This document shows positions 17,202 through 26,996 of a DNA stretch of 64,000 bases, in pieces. The stretch lies in contig CP073042.1 in NCBI GenBank assembly GCA_018114805.1, positions 4,943,501-5,007,500 of the forward strand, given 5' to 3'. Source of the DNA: Candidatus Streptomyces philanthi (GTDB lineage Bacteria; Actinomycetota; Actinomycetes; Streptomycetales; Streptomycetaceae). Position 1 is the first letter of the stretch. Every line of letters starts with the position of its first letter. The translations under genes were made by a program, and so were the position numbers. The notes below the pieces were generated by a model. It saw only the letters and a program-made list of their open reading frames with translations. It had not been told where the DNA came from and did not search any database.

Positions 17202-19735
17202 TTACTCACTCTTGATGGCCGTCAGCGGGTTCAGCCGGGCCGCGCTCCGTGCCGGCCACACCGCCGCTATGACACCGACCACCACGGCGGTCGCCAGGAA
17301 GATCACGATCCGACCGACCGGGATTTCCGTCGAGTACGTGTTGATCTTCTCGGCGATGCTGCCGCCCGCGGCCCAGCCCATGAAGAGGCCGAGGCCGATA
17401 CCGAGCACTGCGCCGGACAACGCGATCACCACCGCTTCCAGGCGCACCATCTGCTTGACCTTCGCGCGGTCTAGGCCGATGGCGAGCAGCATGCCGATCT
17501 CGTGCTTGCGCTCGAAGACCGACATGGCCAGCGTGTTGATGACGCCGAGGACCGCGATCAGGATGGCCATCGCGAGGAGGCCGTACAGCATGTTGAGGAT
17601 GAGGTTGATTACGCCCGCGACCGCGTTGCTGATGTCGTCTTTGTCTTGCACTGTGATGGCCGGGCTGTCGAGGGCATCGACGATGGCTTTCTCGGCGCGG
17701 TCCGAAGCGCCGCCCCTCGCCTTCACCAGCACCTTCTCGTCGCGGAGCGTGGACAGGTGCGGGTCGATGACGGAGGTGGGGGCGAAGATGCCGTTGAATA
17801 GCGCGTTGCCCTTGTAGACGCCCGCGACCTTCAGCCGGATGGTCTTGCCGTCTGCGTCGAACTTCAACGGGAATGTGTCACCTGTCTTGAGGCTCCTTTT
17901 CTTCGCCATGTCCGTGTCGACCAGCGCGGTGCCCATCTTCAGGTCGTTCACTAAGCTGCTCGTGAAGTCGAGGCTGACGACCTCGCCGAACGACTTCGGC
18001 ACGACGCCGTTGATCTTCGAGTGGCTTCCGTCCGCTTCGCCGGTCGCGCTACGCAACGGGGAACTCACCTCGACGTCAGGGAGCTTGTCGATCTTCTCGC
18101 GCATCTCAGGGCCAACTTCGAGTTCTGCATGGAGACGCTGTAGTCGGCCGTGAGGGAGTCAACAGCCATTTTGTTGATCGCGCTGCTCATGGAGGTGGCG
18201 ATGACCGTCATCGCGGTGATGAGGGTCAGACCGATCATCAGGGCGGCGGCGGTTGAGGCGGTACGCCGCGGGTTGCGTACCGCGTTGAGGCGCGACAGCT
18301 TGCCAGTAACGCCGAACGGCTTCAGGAGCGGCGCGGAGGCGGCGATAAACGGCCGAGACAGCAGCGGGGTGAGGACGATGACACCGACACAGATAGTGCC
18401 TGCGCCGGCCGCCATTGTGTAGATGTCGTCCATGAGCAGCAGGACCACGCCGAGAGCTACGAAGAGCGAACCGATGGTGTTACGGACGAGGAGACCGCGC
18501 GTCGTGGGCGTCGCGTGGACGCTGTTCATCGCGGCGATTGGCGGGATCTTCGCGGCACGGCGACCCGGCAGCCAAGCGGCCAGCATGGTGACGCCCACGC
18601 CCACCACGAGCGTCACCAGGATCGTCGTCGGAGCGATGACGAGGGGCCCTTGGGCAGCGAGGCGTCGTCGGAGTCCATCAGGATCTCCAGGCTGGCGGAA
18701 ACTCAGAGGCCGAGCCCGAATCCGGCCACGGCGGCGACCAGGCCGACGAGGAAAGCCTCGGTGAGTACGGAGCACGTCACCTGGCGGCGCGAGGCGCCGA
18801 CGGCGCGCATCAGTGCGAGCTCCTTGGTGCGCTGGCCGACCAGCATAGTGAAGGTGTTGGCGATGATGAAGATGCCGACGAAGAGAGCGATGCCCGCGAA
18901 GGTCAGCAGGACCTGGCTCATGGCTCCGGTCTGCCGCTCGATCATTCGCTCTTGGTCGTCCGAGAGCTGATCGCCGTTGACGGCGTCCGTGCCCCTGGGC
19001 AGGATCTTCTCGAAAAGGCTCTTGAGCTTCGACTCGGAGGTACCGGCGGCGGCCTTGACGTCGATCTCGTCGTACTCGCTCTTGTTCAGCACCTTCAGCG
19101 CCGTCTGGTTGCCGAGTACGACGAGGCTGCCACCCGCGACGACGCTACCGTCACCGGTGTCGAAGATCCCGGATACCCTGGCGGTGCGCACGGGCCCGTC
19201 AGTGGAATAACGGACGGTGTCGCCAACCTTGAATCCGGTGCGCTCGGCTGTACGGGAGTCCAGGGCGATGTCTGCGGCGGACTTGGGGGCTGCGCCCTTC
19301 GTGAAGGCGTACCGCGGGTCCTTGCCGCCCTTGCCCGGGTAGTAGTTGGAGCCGGTGGCGCCCCACTCGTCGCCGACTAGCTTGCCGTCCTTGTCGGCGA
19401 GCGCCGTGAAGCCGTTGACCACGCCGATCGCGTATTCGGCGCCGGGCAGCGTCGCGGCCCTCTTCAGAAGGTTGTCGGTGAGGTGCGTAGGTTTCCTGGG
19501 TCCGTCCCTCTGGGAGGAGGAGTCGCCGTCGGGTCGGATGGCGACGGAGACGTGGTCAAAGCTCTTCGCCAACTTGTTCTTGTAGGCGTTGCCGAAGGTG
19601 TCGGTGAAGACGAGGGTGCCGGAGACGAACGCGACGCCGAGCATGACGGTGAGCGCCGAGTATGACGGTGAGCACAGTCGTCAGCAACCGTGCTTTGTGC
19701 GCCAACACGTTGCTCAGGGCGGTACGGAACGTGGG
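17202..19735 (-). CDS. FtsX/MacB-type ABC transporter permease (several lesions)
   Basis: Long two-FtsX-domain permease. N-terminal FRTALSNVLAHKARLLTTVL, then MLGVAFVSGTLVFTDTFGNA and a large extracellular region, membrane helices at LLTFAGIALFVGIFIIANTF, the FtsX signature QRTKELALMRAVGASRRQV, and the second domain ending in LGVINTLAMSVFERKHEIGM, AIAVWPARSAARLNPL-like region and TAIKSE. Lesions: the expected start ATG before FRTALS reads ACG, a 19-bp duplication at 19635-19672, an in-frame TGA at about 18703, and frameshifts near 18665 and 18100. Normal length would be about 840 residues. It pairs with the ATPase just upstream; substrate unknown (this group exports lipids, peptides or works in envelope stress). 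Confidence 0.8.
19635..19672. repeat. 19-bp tandem duplication in the ABC permease gene
   Basis: Two adjacent copies of CGCCGAGCATGACGGTGAG (19635-19653 and 19654-19672) differing by one C/T. One copy encodes LTVMLG of the first membrane helix; the second copy shifts the frame by one. Confidence 0.9.
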
Positions 19736-19765
19736 TTCAGTCCTGGGAACGTGGGTTCAGTCCTG
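19726..19765. repeat. 20-bp tandem duplication at the permease 5' end
   Basis: Two perfect copies of GGAACGTGGGTTCAGTCCTG, 19726-19745 and 19746-19765. They lie at the start region of the permease gene and duplicate its probable translation-initiation site. Confidence 0.9.
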
Positions 19766-19867
19766 GGGGAGAAGAGAGGGAGCACCCCGTCAGCGGCGCC
19801 GGGGACTGCGCGACGAGTAGACTGCGAGCCCGGTGGGCCGAAGTACGGCTGAGACGTGGCAGGGTGC

Positions 19868-20651
19868 CTAGCTGGTACGCCCCTTGGCGTCGAAGTGCTT
19901 CATCCGATCCAGGATGCTGTCGGCCGCCGGCCGGTGTATCTCGTCGACGACCCGTCCGTCCGCGAGGAAGAGAACGCGGTTCACATAGGCCGCGGCCACG
20001 GGGTCGTGCGTGACCATCACAACGGTCTGCCCGAGCTCCCGCAAGGAGTCGCGGAGGAAGCCGAGGACCTCCGCGCCGGAACGCGAGTCGATGTTTCCGG
20101 TCGGCTCGTGACCGAAGATAATCTCAGGCTGAGAGGCGAGCGCACGGGCCACGGCCACGCGCTGCTGCTGGCCGCCGGAAAGCTCGGTGGGCCGGTGGCT
20201 GAGCCGTCCAGAGAGGCCGACCATCTCGATGACCCGCTCCAACCACTGCTTGTCCGGCTCGCTGCCCGCGATGTCCATCGGTAGCGTGATGTTCTCCAAC
20301 GCCGTCAATGTCGGCAGCAGGTTGAACGCCTGGAAGATGAAACCGATCTTGTCTCGGCGAAGCCTGGTGAGCTCGTTGTCCTTGAGCGTGGACAGTTCCG
20401 TCTCGCCGATGCGCACGGAGCCGGAACTAAAGCTGTCCAAGCCCGCGACGCAGTGCATCAACGTCGACTTACCGGAGCCCGACGGACCCATGATCGCGGT
20501 GAAATCGCCCCGCCCGAAAGCAACGGAAACAAGCAACGGAAACATGGTCCAGGGCGACCACCTGAGTCTCACCCTGTCCATACACCTTGAAAAGATCCGT
20601 AGCGCGCGCGGCTGCGCTAGTGGCGCGGGCGGCGTAGGGGTTAGTGGTCAC
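19868..20651 (-). CDS. MacB/LolD-type ABC transporter ATPase (13-bp duplication)
   Basis: N-terminus MTTNPYAARATSAAARATDL then FKVYGQGETQVVALDHVSVA in one frame, and FGRGDFTAIMGPSGSGKSTL (Walker A) through LSGGQQQRVAVARALASQPE (signature) and the switch His region VVMVTHDPVAAAYVNR in another. A 13-bp tandem duplication at 20518-20543 lies exactly at the frame change. The Walker B segment reads EIIFGHEPTGNIDS, where the family has GDEPTG: the magnesium-binding Asp is His (one G to C change). About 256 residues when corrected. It lies upstream of the permease with a 130-bp gap. Confidence 0.85.
20518..20543. repeat. 13-bp tandem duplication in the ABC ATPase gene
   Basis: Two perfect adjacent copies of AAGCAACGGAAAC. 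Deleting one restores the frame through HVSVAFGRGDFTAIMG. Confidence 0.95.
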
Positions 20652-21044
20652 AGGAAGGTGCTCCTATCGGGGCGACGAGTGGCGACGTACTCCATCGTCC
20701 GGTGCGCTCACCGCCCTGAAGTCAGCCGCTGTTCCGGTTTCCGAGACCATCTCCAGTCCGATATAGGGTCGCCCTGTCATACCTGGGGTGGGCGCTCATT
20801 CCTGTATCCAGCGAGGAACGGAGCATGGAAACAGACAGAGAAGGTCGTGCCGGCCTTTCCACGACCAGCAAGGCAATATGGCTGTTATCCCTCTGTCACA
20901 CCCCACGCTGATCTGGTTCCAGCGGCGGGCGAGCTTGCCGTCGAGGTGGTCACTGACTCCGCTGGACACGAGAACGAGCAGCAACCATCAGCCTTGGGGC
21001 CACCGAGGCGGATTCCGGTGCGGGCGGCAGTCCGATGAAAGTGC

Positions 21045-21217
21045 CTCCCTATCGTGGCGATGGGGTGGCCTGGAGCAGCCAGGTCAGGGCAACGGGCCAC
21101 TGGGCCACGGGCGCCCAGGCTTTCCTGGCCGCCGGAGCCTGCTGTTTGGAGGACCGGGTTCTGCTGGTCGCCGCCTACTGGCGGATGAACCTCACCCTGT
21201 GCTGCATCCGACTGTGA
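21045..21217 (+). pseudogene. IS5-type transposase, internal fragment
   Basis: Contains LEDRVLLVAAYWRMNLTL, the conserved helix of IS5-type transposases that normally follows the N-terminal region and precedes the DDE domain. Flanking sequence does not match the family in any frame. The 20650-21600 stretch holds no other gene that I can support. Confidence 0.55.
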
Positions 21218-21629
21218 TGCGCAAGTGCCTGTCCGCTCTCGACCCGCGCCGCCCTGCTCTACGGGGACGCCGGCGACCCGAACAGGGACACCTAACGGCG
21301 GGTGACGAGGTATCGTATTCTGCACGGCCTGCTGTAACGCCGGGAGCTGCACTGCGCGAGATAGTGGCCGCAGGGGCCCCACCGTTGACCCGCAAGGCGA
21401 TCCTGGTCGCGACCGCGGAGGGCAGTCATGGCTAACGCGTCCCGGGCTTGCACCACCGCCTACCACAAACTGCCACGCTAACGACAGCTCGAAGCCGAGA
21501 ACACGTGCCACTCGGGTGCGCACTTCTCTTAACCACTCCGCTCGGCCGGCCATGCCTGGCCAGAAGGCCTGACGCTCCGGTGAAACTAGCTGAGCTCAGT
21601 CTCCCCGGTGGTTGCGGCGGTAGCCGACG

Positions 21630-22628
21630 TCATGAGGGATCGCCCGACTCACTCCGGCAGTCGACCGCGGGTCCCATGCGGCTGCCGGGTTGGGCAGGGT
21701 GAAACCCGGCTTGGTCAGCGGGCTGGCTTGCGCGTCGTTCCGTTGCCCGGCGCACGAGTATGGCGTGCAGGTCTTGTTCTGCCGTGGGCACTGCGCGGGC
21801 GTGGCGTCGTTGGATCACGACGCGCAGATCGGTGGTGTCGTTTGCCAGGGGGCGGCAGATGATGAGTCCGCTGCGCTTTAGGGGATCGTCAAGCACGCTG
21901 TAGTCGGGCAGCACGGTGACTCCGAGTCCCTCGGCAACCATCAGCTTGCACATTTCGGCACCGTCGGCGGAGTACGAGAAGGGGGGTGCGGCGCCTTGGA
22001 GGAGCCGGTGGATGTACCGGTGCATGGCGTAGCCGGAGCGCATCATGATCAATGGTTGGACCAGCAGGTCGGTGACGGTCACTGCGTTCAGCGCGGCCAG
22101 TGGGCTGTCCGGGCGGATACAGACGACGGGGTGACCGCGCAGGAGTTCGGTGGTGTGCAGGCTGGGTGGCAGGTCATCGTCGCCCAGGTAGCTGACCAGT
22201 CCGAGGTCGAAACTGCCCTCCGTGAGGTGTTGTTGGATGCCATCCTGCCGATCCGTGATCACTTCTACCTGCGTTGAGGGATGAGCAGCGCGGAATTCAC
22301 GGATGGCTGGCGCGAGGAGCGAGACCGTGGCAGCGTTGACCGTGCCTAGGCGCAACCGTCGACTGTTCTGGTGCTGTTCGTCGGCTGCCTGGCGTAGCCG
22401 GTCGACCGCGTGCAGCACGCCTGCGATGTGCGGCAGCAACTCGCGTCCCTCACGGCTAATCTTTGCTCCGGAACGCCTACGCTCCAGGAGATCAACTCCC
22501 AGTTCCCGCTCCAGATTGCGGAGAGTCTCACTCAACGCCGGCTGAGACAGATGAAGCTCCTCTGCGGCGCGGCGCAGTGATCCCAACCTCGTGACGGCCG
22601 CCAGATATTCCAACTGTTCCATGCGCAT
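21630..22628 (-). CDS. LysR-family transcriptional regulator
   Basis: Complete 332-residue protein from ATG 22628. Winged HTH at residues 1-60 (MEQLEYLAAVTRLGSLRRAA, EELHLSQPALSETLRNLERE, LGVDLLERRR), linker helix, and a periplasmic-binding-like effector domain (GTVNAATVSLLAPAIREFRA, FDLGLVSYLGDDDLPPSL, MVAEGLGVTVLPDYSVLDDP). One of the few undamaged genes. It diverges from a small plus-strand ORF at 22684, so by the usual LysR rule it would regulate that promoter and its own. The effector is unknown. Confidence 0.9.
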   Translation of the reverse strand: MRMEQLEYLAAVTRLGSLRRAAEELHLSQPALSETLRNLERELGVDLLERRRSGAKISREGRELLPHIAGVLHAVDRLRQAADEQHQNSRRLRLGTVNAATVSLLAPAIREFRAAHPSTQVEVITDRQDGIQQHLTEGSFDLGLVSYLGDDDLPPSLHTTELLRGHPVVCIRPDSPLAALNAVTVTDLLVQPLIMMRSGYAMHRYIHRLLQGAAPPFSYSADGAEMCKLMVAEGLGVTVLPDYSVLDDPLKRSGLIICRPLANDTTDLRVVIQRRHARAVPTAEQDLHAILVRRATERRASQPADQAGFHPAQPGSRMGPAVDCRSESGDPS

Positions 22629-22683
22629 AGCGACTACCTCCGAGGACCATCATAAACCGGCTAATGCGTCGGACGGTCGGAGG
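22629..22683. promoter_or_regulatory. Divergent LysR promoter region
   Basis: The 55-bp gap contains GACTACCTCCGAGGACCATC followed by ATAAACCGGCTAAT, which includes a T-N11-A arrangement typical of LysR sites. Almost the same sequence recurs at 23895-23935 beside a degenerate copy of the LysR start, which argues that the stretch is functional. Confidence 0.5.
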
Positions 22684-22905
22684 ATGAAAGGGATGACCAT
22701 TCGCCGCATCGGGTATTCCTTGCAGGGTTGGCCTGTTGCTCTGCCCGGGGTTCGGCTAGGACAAGATGTGGGCAACTGCCCGTGGGTGCACCTCACGTCC
22801 GCCAAAGAGTCACCAGGCGAGGACGATTCTGCATTTGCGATGGTCAACGGGCTTGCGCTGGCGGATGTGGGCAGACCTGGAATCAGTGGCCGTGCCGGCA
22901 ATTGA
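22684..22905 (+). CDS. Short ORF divergent from LysR, probably a truncated target gene
   Basis: ATG 22684 opens MKGMTIRRIGYSLQGWPVAL and PGVRLGQDVGNCPWVHLTSA, then VNGLALADVGRPGISGRAGN and a stop at 22903. The beginning, with TIRRIGY and a variable loop followed by a hydrophobic strand, is reminiscent of an enolase-superfamily N-terminal domain, but this is weak. The transposase remnant begins right after, so the original gene was probably cut by the IS insertion. Confidence 0.4.
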   Translation: MKGMTIRRIGYSLQGWPVALPGVRLGQDVGNCPWVHLTSAKESPGEDDSAFAMVNGLALADVGRPGISGRAGN

Positions 22906-22939
22906 ATGAGAGGGAGAGCCAACCGCTCCGTCTTTTGCC

Positions 22940-23325
22940 GTGCCAGAGGGGGAGTCTCGCGCTGGACAGCTCCCACGACTGCAAGGCGTGGGAGCTGTCC
23001 AGCGCGAAAGACGCCGTCGGCAAGACCACGGTCATCGCAGATGGCGGCTACCGGGGGCCTGGTCGTCCCGCACCGCCGCGAGAAGGGCCAGACCGAACTC
23101 CCGGGCTGGAAGGAGGAGCACAACGCCTCCCACCGCATAGTCCGTGTTCGTGTGGAGCACGCCTTCGCCCGGATGAAGGGCTAGAAGATCCTTCGCGACT
23201 GCCGGCTGAAGGGCGACGGTGTTCACCGCGCCATGCTCGACATCGCCCGCCTGCACAACCTCGTCCTTGCCGGGTGGCGCAGGCACCAGCAGGCCACCAG
23301 CCGTGTCAGAATCATCTACGGGACA
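22940..23325 (+). pseudogene. IS5-type transposase, C-terminal DDE fragment
   Basis: Reads DCKAWELSSAKDAVGKTTVI, ADGGYRGPG (second catalytic Asp), then after a one-base shift VVPHRREKGQTELPGWKEEH, VRVRVEHAFARMKG (catalytic Glu) and, after a TAG at 23182, KILRDCRLKGDGVHRAMLDI and ARLHNLVLAGW. The family has MKxWKILRD, so the stop replaces the Trp codon. The front half of the transposase is missing. Its 3' end overlaps the end of the next gene on the other strand. Confidence 0.8.
22958..23006. repeat. Perfect 20-bp inverted repeat in the transposase remnant
   Basis: CGCGCTGGACAGCTCCCACG (22958-22977) and its exact complement (22987-23006) flank a 9-nt loop. The right arm is the normal coding sequence for KAWELSS-like residues; the left arm replaces the usual GNRND segment. 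Confidence 0.9.
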
Positions 23326-23687
23326 ACCCCCCAGGGGGCGGACTCAAGCCGTACTCGGCGGGCCTCGGTTGCAATTTCGTCGGCTGTGGCGCCCAGGGTG
23401 TAGGCAGTGTTCATCGCCTCCTCCCACTTAGGGTGAACTGGGGCGCCGATGATGCCGTAGCGAACGGTTGCCACAGCGGCAGCGCGGATGGCAGCCGGCC
23501 CCTCCGCATCGCGAATCTCCTTCATCGCGGTGGCGATGTCGGCGTACGTGGCGCCGGCATCCAACGCCGCCCGGGTGGCCCTCGTCGGGACCCTCGGGTC
23601 GATTCGCCACGCGGGGCCGCAGCGGCCCAGCACGGCACGCGCCGCAGCCTGAACGGCGTCTCGCGCAGTGGGCGAAAGGTGCGTCAT
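23316..23687 (-). CDS. Hypothetical alpha-helical protein
   Basis: ATG 23687 has a good ribosome binding site (GAGGAGAG) seven bases upstream and opens a 123-residue protein: MTHLSPTARDAVQAAARAVL, PTRATRAALDAGATYADIAT and WEEAMNTAYTLGATADEIAT. Two copies of a TYADIAT/TADEIAT-like helix suggest an HTH-like repeat. The gene is intact but its C-terminus overlaps the dead transposase. Family not recognised. Confidence 0.55.
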   Translation of the reverse strand: MTHLSPTARDAVQAAARAVLGRCGPAWRIDPRVPTRATRAALDAGATYADIATAMKEIRDAEGPAAIRAAAVATVRYGIIGAPVHPKWEEAMNTAYTLGATADEIATEARRVRLESAPWGVVP

Positions 23688-23854
23688 CGCTCTCCTCGTG
23701 ATCTGTATAGCACTCTCTTGTCAATAAACGGTGGAGAGAGATGCTGCATGGCCTGGCAAGCACGCTTAGCGAGCGTTGATTTTTTCGGCCTCGAATTTGG
23801 CGTCGACTGAGGCAGGAGCCGACCCTCTGCGGCGCGATACAACGACCCACCTGC

Positions 23855-23935
23855 TAGTTGTCGCCAGTATTTCGGCTGTTCCAGGCGCGCAGTGGACTAC
23901 CTCCGACTGTCATCATAAGCCGCGATTGATTCGCC
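23855..23935 (-). pseudogene. Relic of a second LysR start and its promoter
   Basis: The segment TCGCCAGTATTTCGGCTGTT followed by CCAGGCGCGCAGTGGACTAC and CATCATAAGCCG parallels 22605-22665, which holds the first codons of the LysR gene and its upstream region. Only about 80 bp are alike; the rest of the second copy is gone. Confidence 0.55.
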
Positions 23936-23999
23936 GGACGGGTGGACAGCGGCAGGGATCTCCGTTCGCCCTATCGGGAATTCCTTGACCGTCTCACGA

Positions 24000-24053
24000 G
24001 GGCCGACCTTGGCTTGAATGCTCAAAGGGCCGACCTTGGCTTGAATGCTCAAA
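24000..24053. repeat. 27-bp tandem duplication, intergenic
   Basis: Two perfect copies, 24000-24026 and 24027-24053, each starting GGGCCGACCTTGG and ending GCTCAAA. No gene is evident around it. Confidence 0.95.
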
Positions 24054-25581
24054 GAGCCGATGCTAATATCCAAATTCAGGTGATTGAGCGGCTATAGTTG
24101 CCCCCCAAATGTTCCACGGGAAATTGCGGGCTCCAGTCCCTGGGCCCCGTCAGGGCATCCGGACCGGAGTATCTCGTGGATCGGCCTGGCCCCGACCATC
24201 GATCGTGACCGGTTGGGGCCATGCAGCTAGGAATCAGCGAACATGCTCATGGCGAATCGCACTTGTTCTCAGCGTGAACAGCTTGTCGTGGAGCACCCAC
24301 CGCTGTCTCCCCACCTGCTGGCGAAGTGAAATCCAGGGCTCGCGTCTGCACGTTCAGCAGTGTCGGTTTCCACCGGAAAGCTATGGACAGCCTGAGTGGA
24401 ATGAAGCCCCCTCCGGATCCATTAAGGGAGATCAGGGGGCAGGGAAAGCAGCGCAGGTAGAACCCAAGTACTCTCTGCGAACTGAAACTGTTCAATCGGA
24501 TCAGCAGCGGCGGGCGTGGACCTTCCGCCGGAAGCGTCGCTGGGCTTGGTGAGAGCCAGTCGAAACTTTAGGCGCTCGCAATCATATGCCTTGGTCGCAA
24601 GCGGAGCGACGTCGCGCTGCTAGGAAGCATTGTCGCATAAGAAGGCAGGCGAGGCGTACAAGGAAATTCCGATAAGGTTATAGGGGTAGGCTATCGGGGC
24701 GCTGTCGGCGTCAGGGAGGGTGTCGATTCCCCTTTCAGTAAGTGATACCGTCTGATTTCAGGCCGCCACTTCCTCGACTGTCGGCCTATCCGGAGTGTTC
24801 CATAGGGGTGGTCGTAGGCCTCCCGAACCACACCTTGGAACCGGTCTCAGTCGCGGCAATGAGTAGGAGAACCTTGCCCGCGTCGGACCGTTTTCCGGAG
24901 AGGCTGGATCCCGTTTGACGCCCGTTGATCCCCCGGGCAGGTCAGGCGGGGGTCTAGCCTTACTTTCGAAGGTGACAGCGATCCGTTGTGTCCTGTATGT
25001 ATAGAATCCGTTCCAAGGCACACTCCTGGGTGTCACCTCTGCGCATGGAGCCAGTCGGATAGATAGACGCCTAAATCGGAGTCGGGCCGTAAGTTGCGGG
25101 ACCTAAGGAGGGGCAGGGGCAGTCATTATGTGCGCTGTCGGTCGTTCGCCCTCCTTATTAGGTGTAGAAGCGTTCCACGGAATGTTGGTGGGCTTTCTCG
25201 CCGGTCTCGTGCACCGCACAGGCTAGCGCCAGGCCTTCGGGGATGGCCATTCCATAGATTGGTCGGCCCTTTCGTCTGTCGTCCCGGACTTCGATCGGGC
25301 GAGGACTGGCAACATGCGCCACCTTCTCTTTTGCGCCGATGAAGATAGCGTGGCGATGTCACACACCTTGGTCTTTAGTGCTGCGGTTCACAGCCCATCT
25401 GTGTACGCCGGACACGCCAAGCCTGGCCGGCGGCACCTGATCTCCCATGCCGTCGGCTATCGAACCACTGATAGTCCCTCACGAGGCAGGGCCTACCAAC
25501 CACACTGTGCGGGCACGCGCAGGATGGCAGTGGTTTGTATCTAGGCGAAAGGATTAGCCGTCTTGTTTCTGTGGGCCATCA
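24054..25581. other. Long region without a supportable gene
   Basis: About 1.5 kb with several open frames, none of which shows a recognisable domain, signal sequence or good start. Base composition is lower in G+C and the third-position G/C bias seen in genes is weak here. Probably decayed or intergenic DNA. Confidence 0.4.
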
Positions 25582-25821
25582 TTGACGGAACTCATCATCG
25601 GACTGCTGGCGAAGCTTGTCGTTCCCGGCCGGCAGCCCATTCCCCTATGGCTTACGGTGGTCGTAGGGATCGTCGGTGCTATCGCCGGTAATGCACTCGC
25701 CTCTGCCTTCGGAGTGCGTGACACCGCTGGCATCGACTGGCTCCGCCACTTCTTCCAGATCGGCGTAGTAGCCGTACTGATCTCCGCTGTCACTCCCATA
25801 TGGCTGCGCCGACCGACCTGA
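25582..25821 (+). CDS. GlsB/YeaQ/YmgE-type small membrane protein
   Basis: The product GLLAKLVVPGRQPIPLWLTV, VVGIVGAIAGNALASAFG and HFFQIGVVAVLISAVTPIWL shows the three hydrophobic segments and the GLLAKLxxPGxxPxxxxLTxxxGIxGAxxGxxL pattern of transglycosylase-associated family membrane proteins, linked in other bacteria to envelope stress. The first membrane helix is short: only MTELIIG precedes GLLAKL, and the normal MxWAIIGxxIIG seems present just upstream in another frame (CTGTGGGCCATCATT), so a small deletion at about 25580 is likely. Confidence 0.75.
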   Translation: MTELIIGLLAKLVVPGRQPIPLWLTVVVGIVGAIAGNALASAFGVRDTAGIDWLRHFFQIGVVAVLISAVTPIWLRRPT

Positions 25822-26125
25822 TCGAGGCGTCTGGCACCCTCCCGTAGCCAACCCTGGCTGACGTGCACACCGGCACTTGCCCCACCAGCAGGTGCCGGTT
25901 CTGCCCGCGGGAGGGCCAACCGGGCACGAACGAAGCACACGAGCCGCGCTTCCAGTTGGTACGCCGTGAGGAATCGTTCTCTGAGCTGGTACTTCTTTGG
26001 CAGCGGCGGGCGGTAGCCTGGTGTTGTCTGTGCCACTGGGACCGGTTCAGGGCGCAGACGACTGGTCAGAGCTGGGGCGTGGGGAGGGCGACCCTTAAGC
26101 GCCGTGTCGGCCCTGAGCGGGTGCA

Positions 26126-26661
26126 TCATGCGGTGACCGATCGCCAGTAGGCGCTGCCCGCGGGCGAGCGCGTTAGCAGTCCTTCGTCGATGAGGTAACG
26201 GCGCAGAGTGGAGTAGTCGTCGTAGCGCGAACTGAGCACGGCGTTCACCTCCCTCTCGCTGTAGCGACGACCGGGCTCGAAGAAGCGCTCAGTGAGGTGC
26301 TCCAACAGAGCCCTGCGAAGGCACGGCGGACGGGCATGGTCACCAGCCGCCCCCCGGAGAACAGTTGCGCGACGGACCGGTCAACTACCTCGGCCGCGGC
26401 AACCTCTTGTGAGGCGCGGCGGTCGCGGTCCTCATCAGCAGCCCGCCGGAAGGCATCCGGCACTGTCACGAGGGCACCGGTGCCAGATCGCGTGACCAGC
26501 CCTGCCCTAAGTAGCCGGGGAATCTGGCGTGCTGCACCCTGCACGCGGTCTTCCAACTCGGCCGCTGTCACGCCGTCATCTCCCGCGAGTACCAGCAGGG
26601 AGTAGATTCGCAGACGTACAGGATCGGCAAGGGCTGCCATTATCTCGTTACTCGTCGCCAC
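26126..26661 (-). CDS. ArsR-like regulator with C-terminal DUF2087 (frameshifted)
   Basis: N-terminal winged HTH: MATSNEIMAALADPVRLRIY, LLVLAGDDGVTAAELEDRVQ, RQIPRLLRAGLVTRSG. C-terminal DUF2087 in another frame: RFFEPGRRYSEREVNAVLSS, RYDDYSTLRRYLIDEGLLTR and AYWRSVTA to the TGA at 26126-26128. A missing C in GCCCTT (near 26323) causes the shift. Corrected length about 178 residues. It may control the ABC-2 exporter operon downstream in divergent orientation, but the operator is not seen. Confidence 0.75.
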
Positions 26662-26996
26662 TTCAAGACCATCCAGCAGTTGAGTATCCCAGTATCGGCT
26701 ACTTAATAGTTCCTGAGGTTAATCCGGGCATATGCTAGCTACACGATGTAGCGCCACGAGAGAGGCTGATAGGACCTGCAACCCGGACTGAGTAGAAGCA
26801 CTCGAAGAATACACTGTTACGCCGACACGACAGTTCTCTCGGATTGCGCCGGGGAAGCAGCCGACACCACTTGAAAAGATAGCAAATGGCGCGCACCGTG
26901 AAACCGTTTCACCGGATACCGGCCTCGTTCTCCTGGTGTCTCCCGCGCCATTCCTGGGCGTCTTGAATCTCTCCGGCACCAAGGTCGACCGGGATC

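Noticed and set aside
21630..22628. LysR gene extended as part of an operon with upstream genes
   Set aside because: It is flanked by an IS scrap and a divergent ORF, with no same-strand neighbour within coupling distance.
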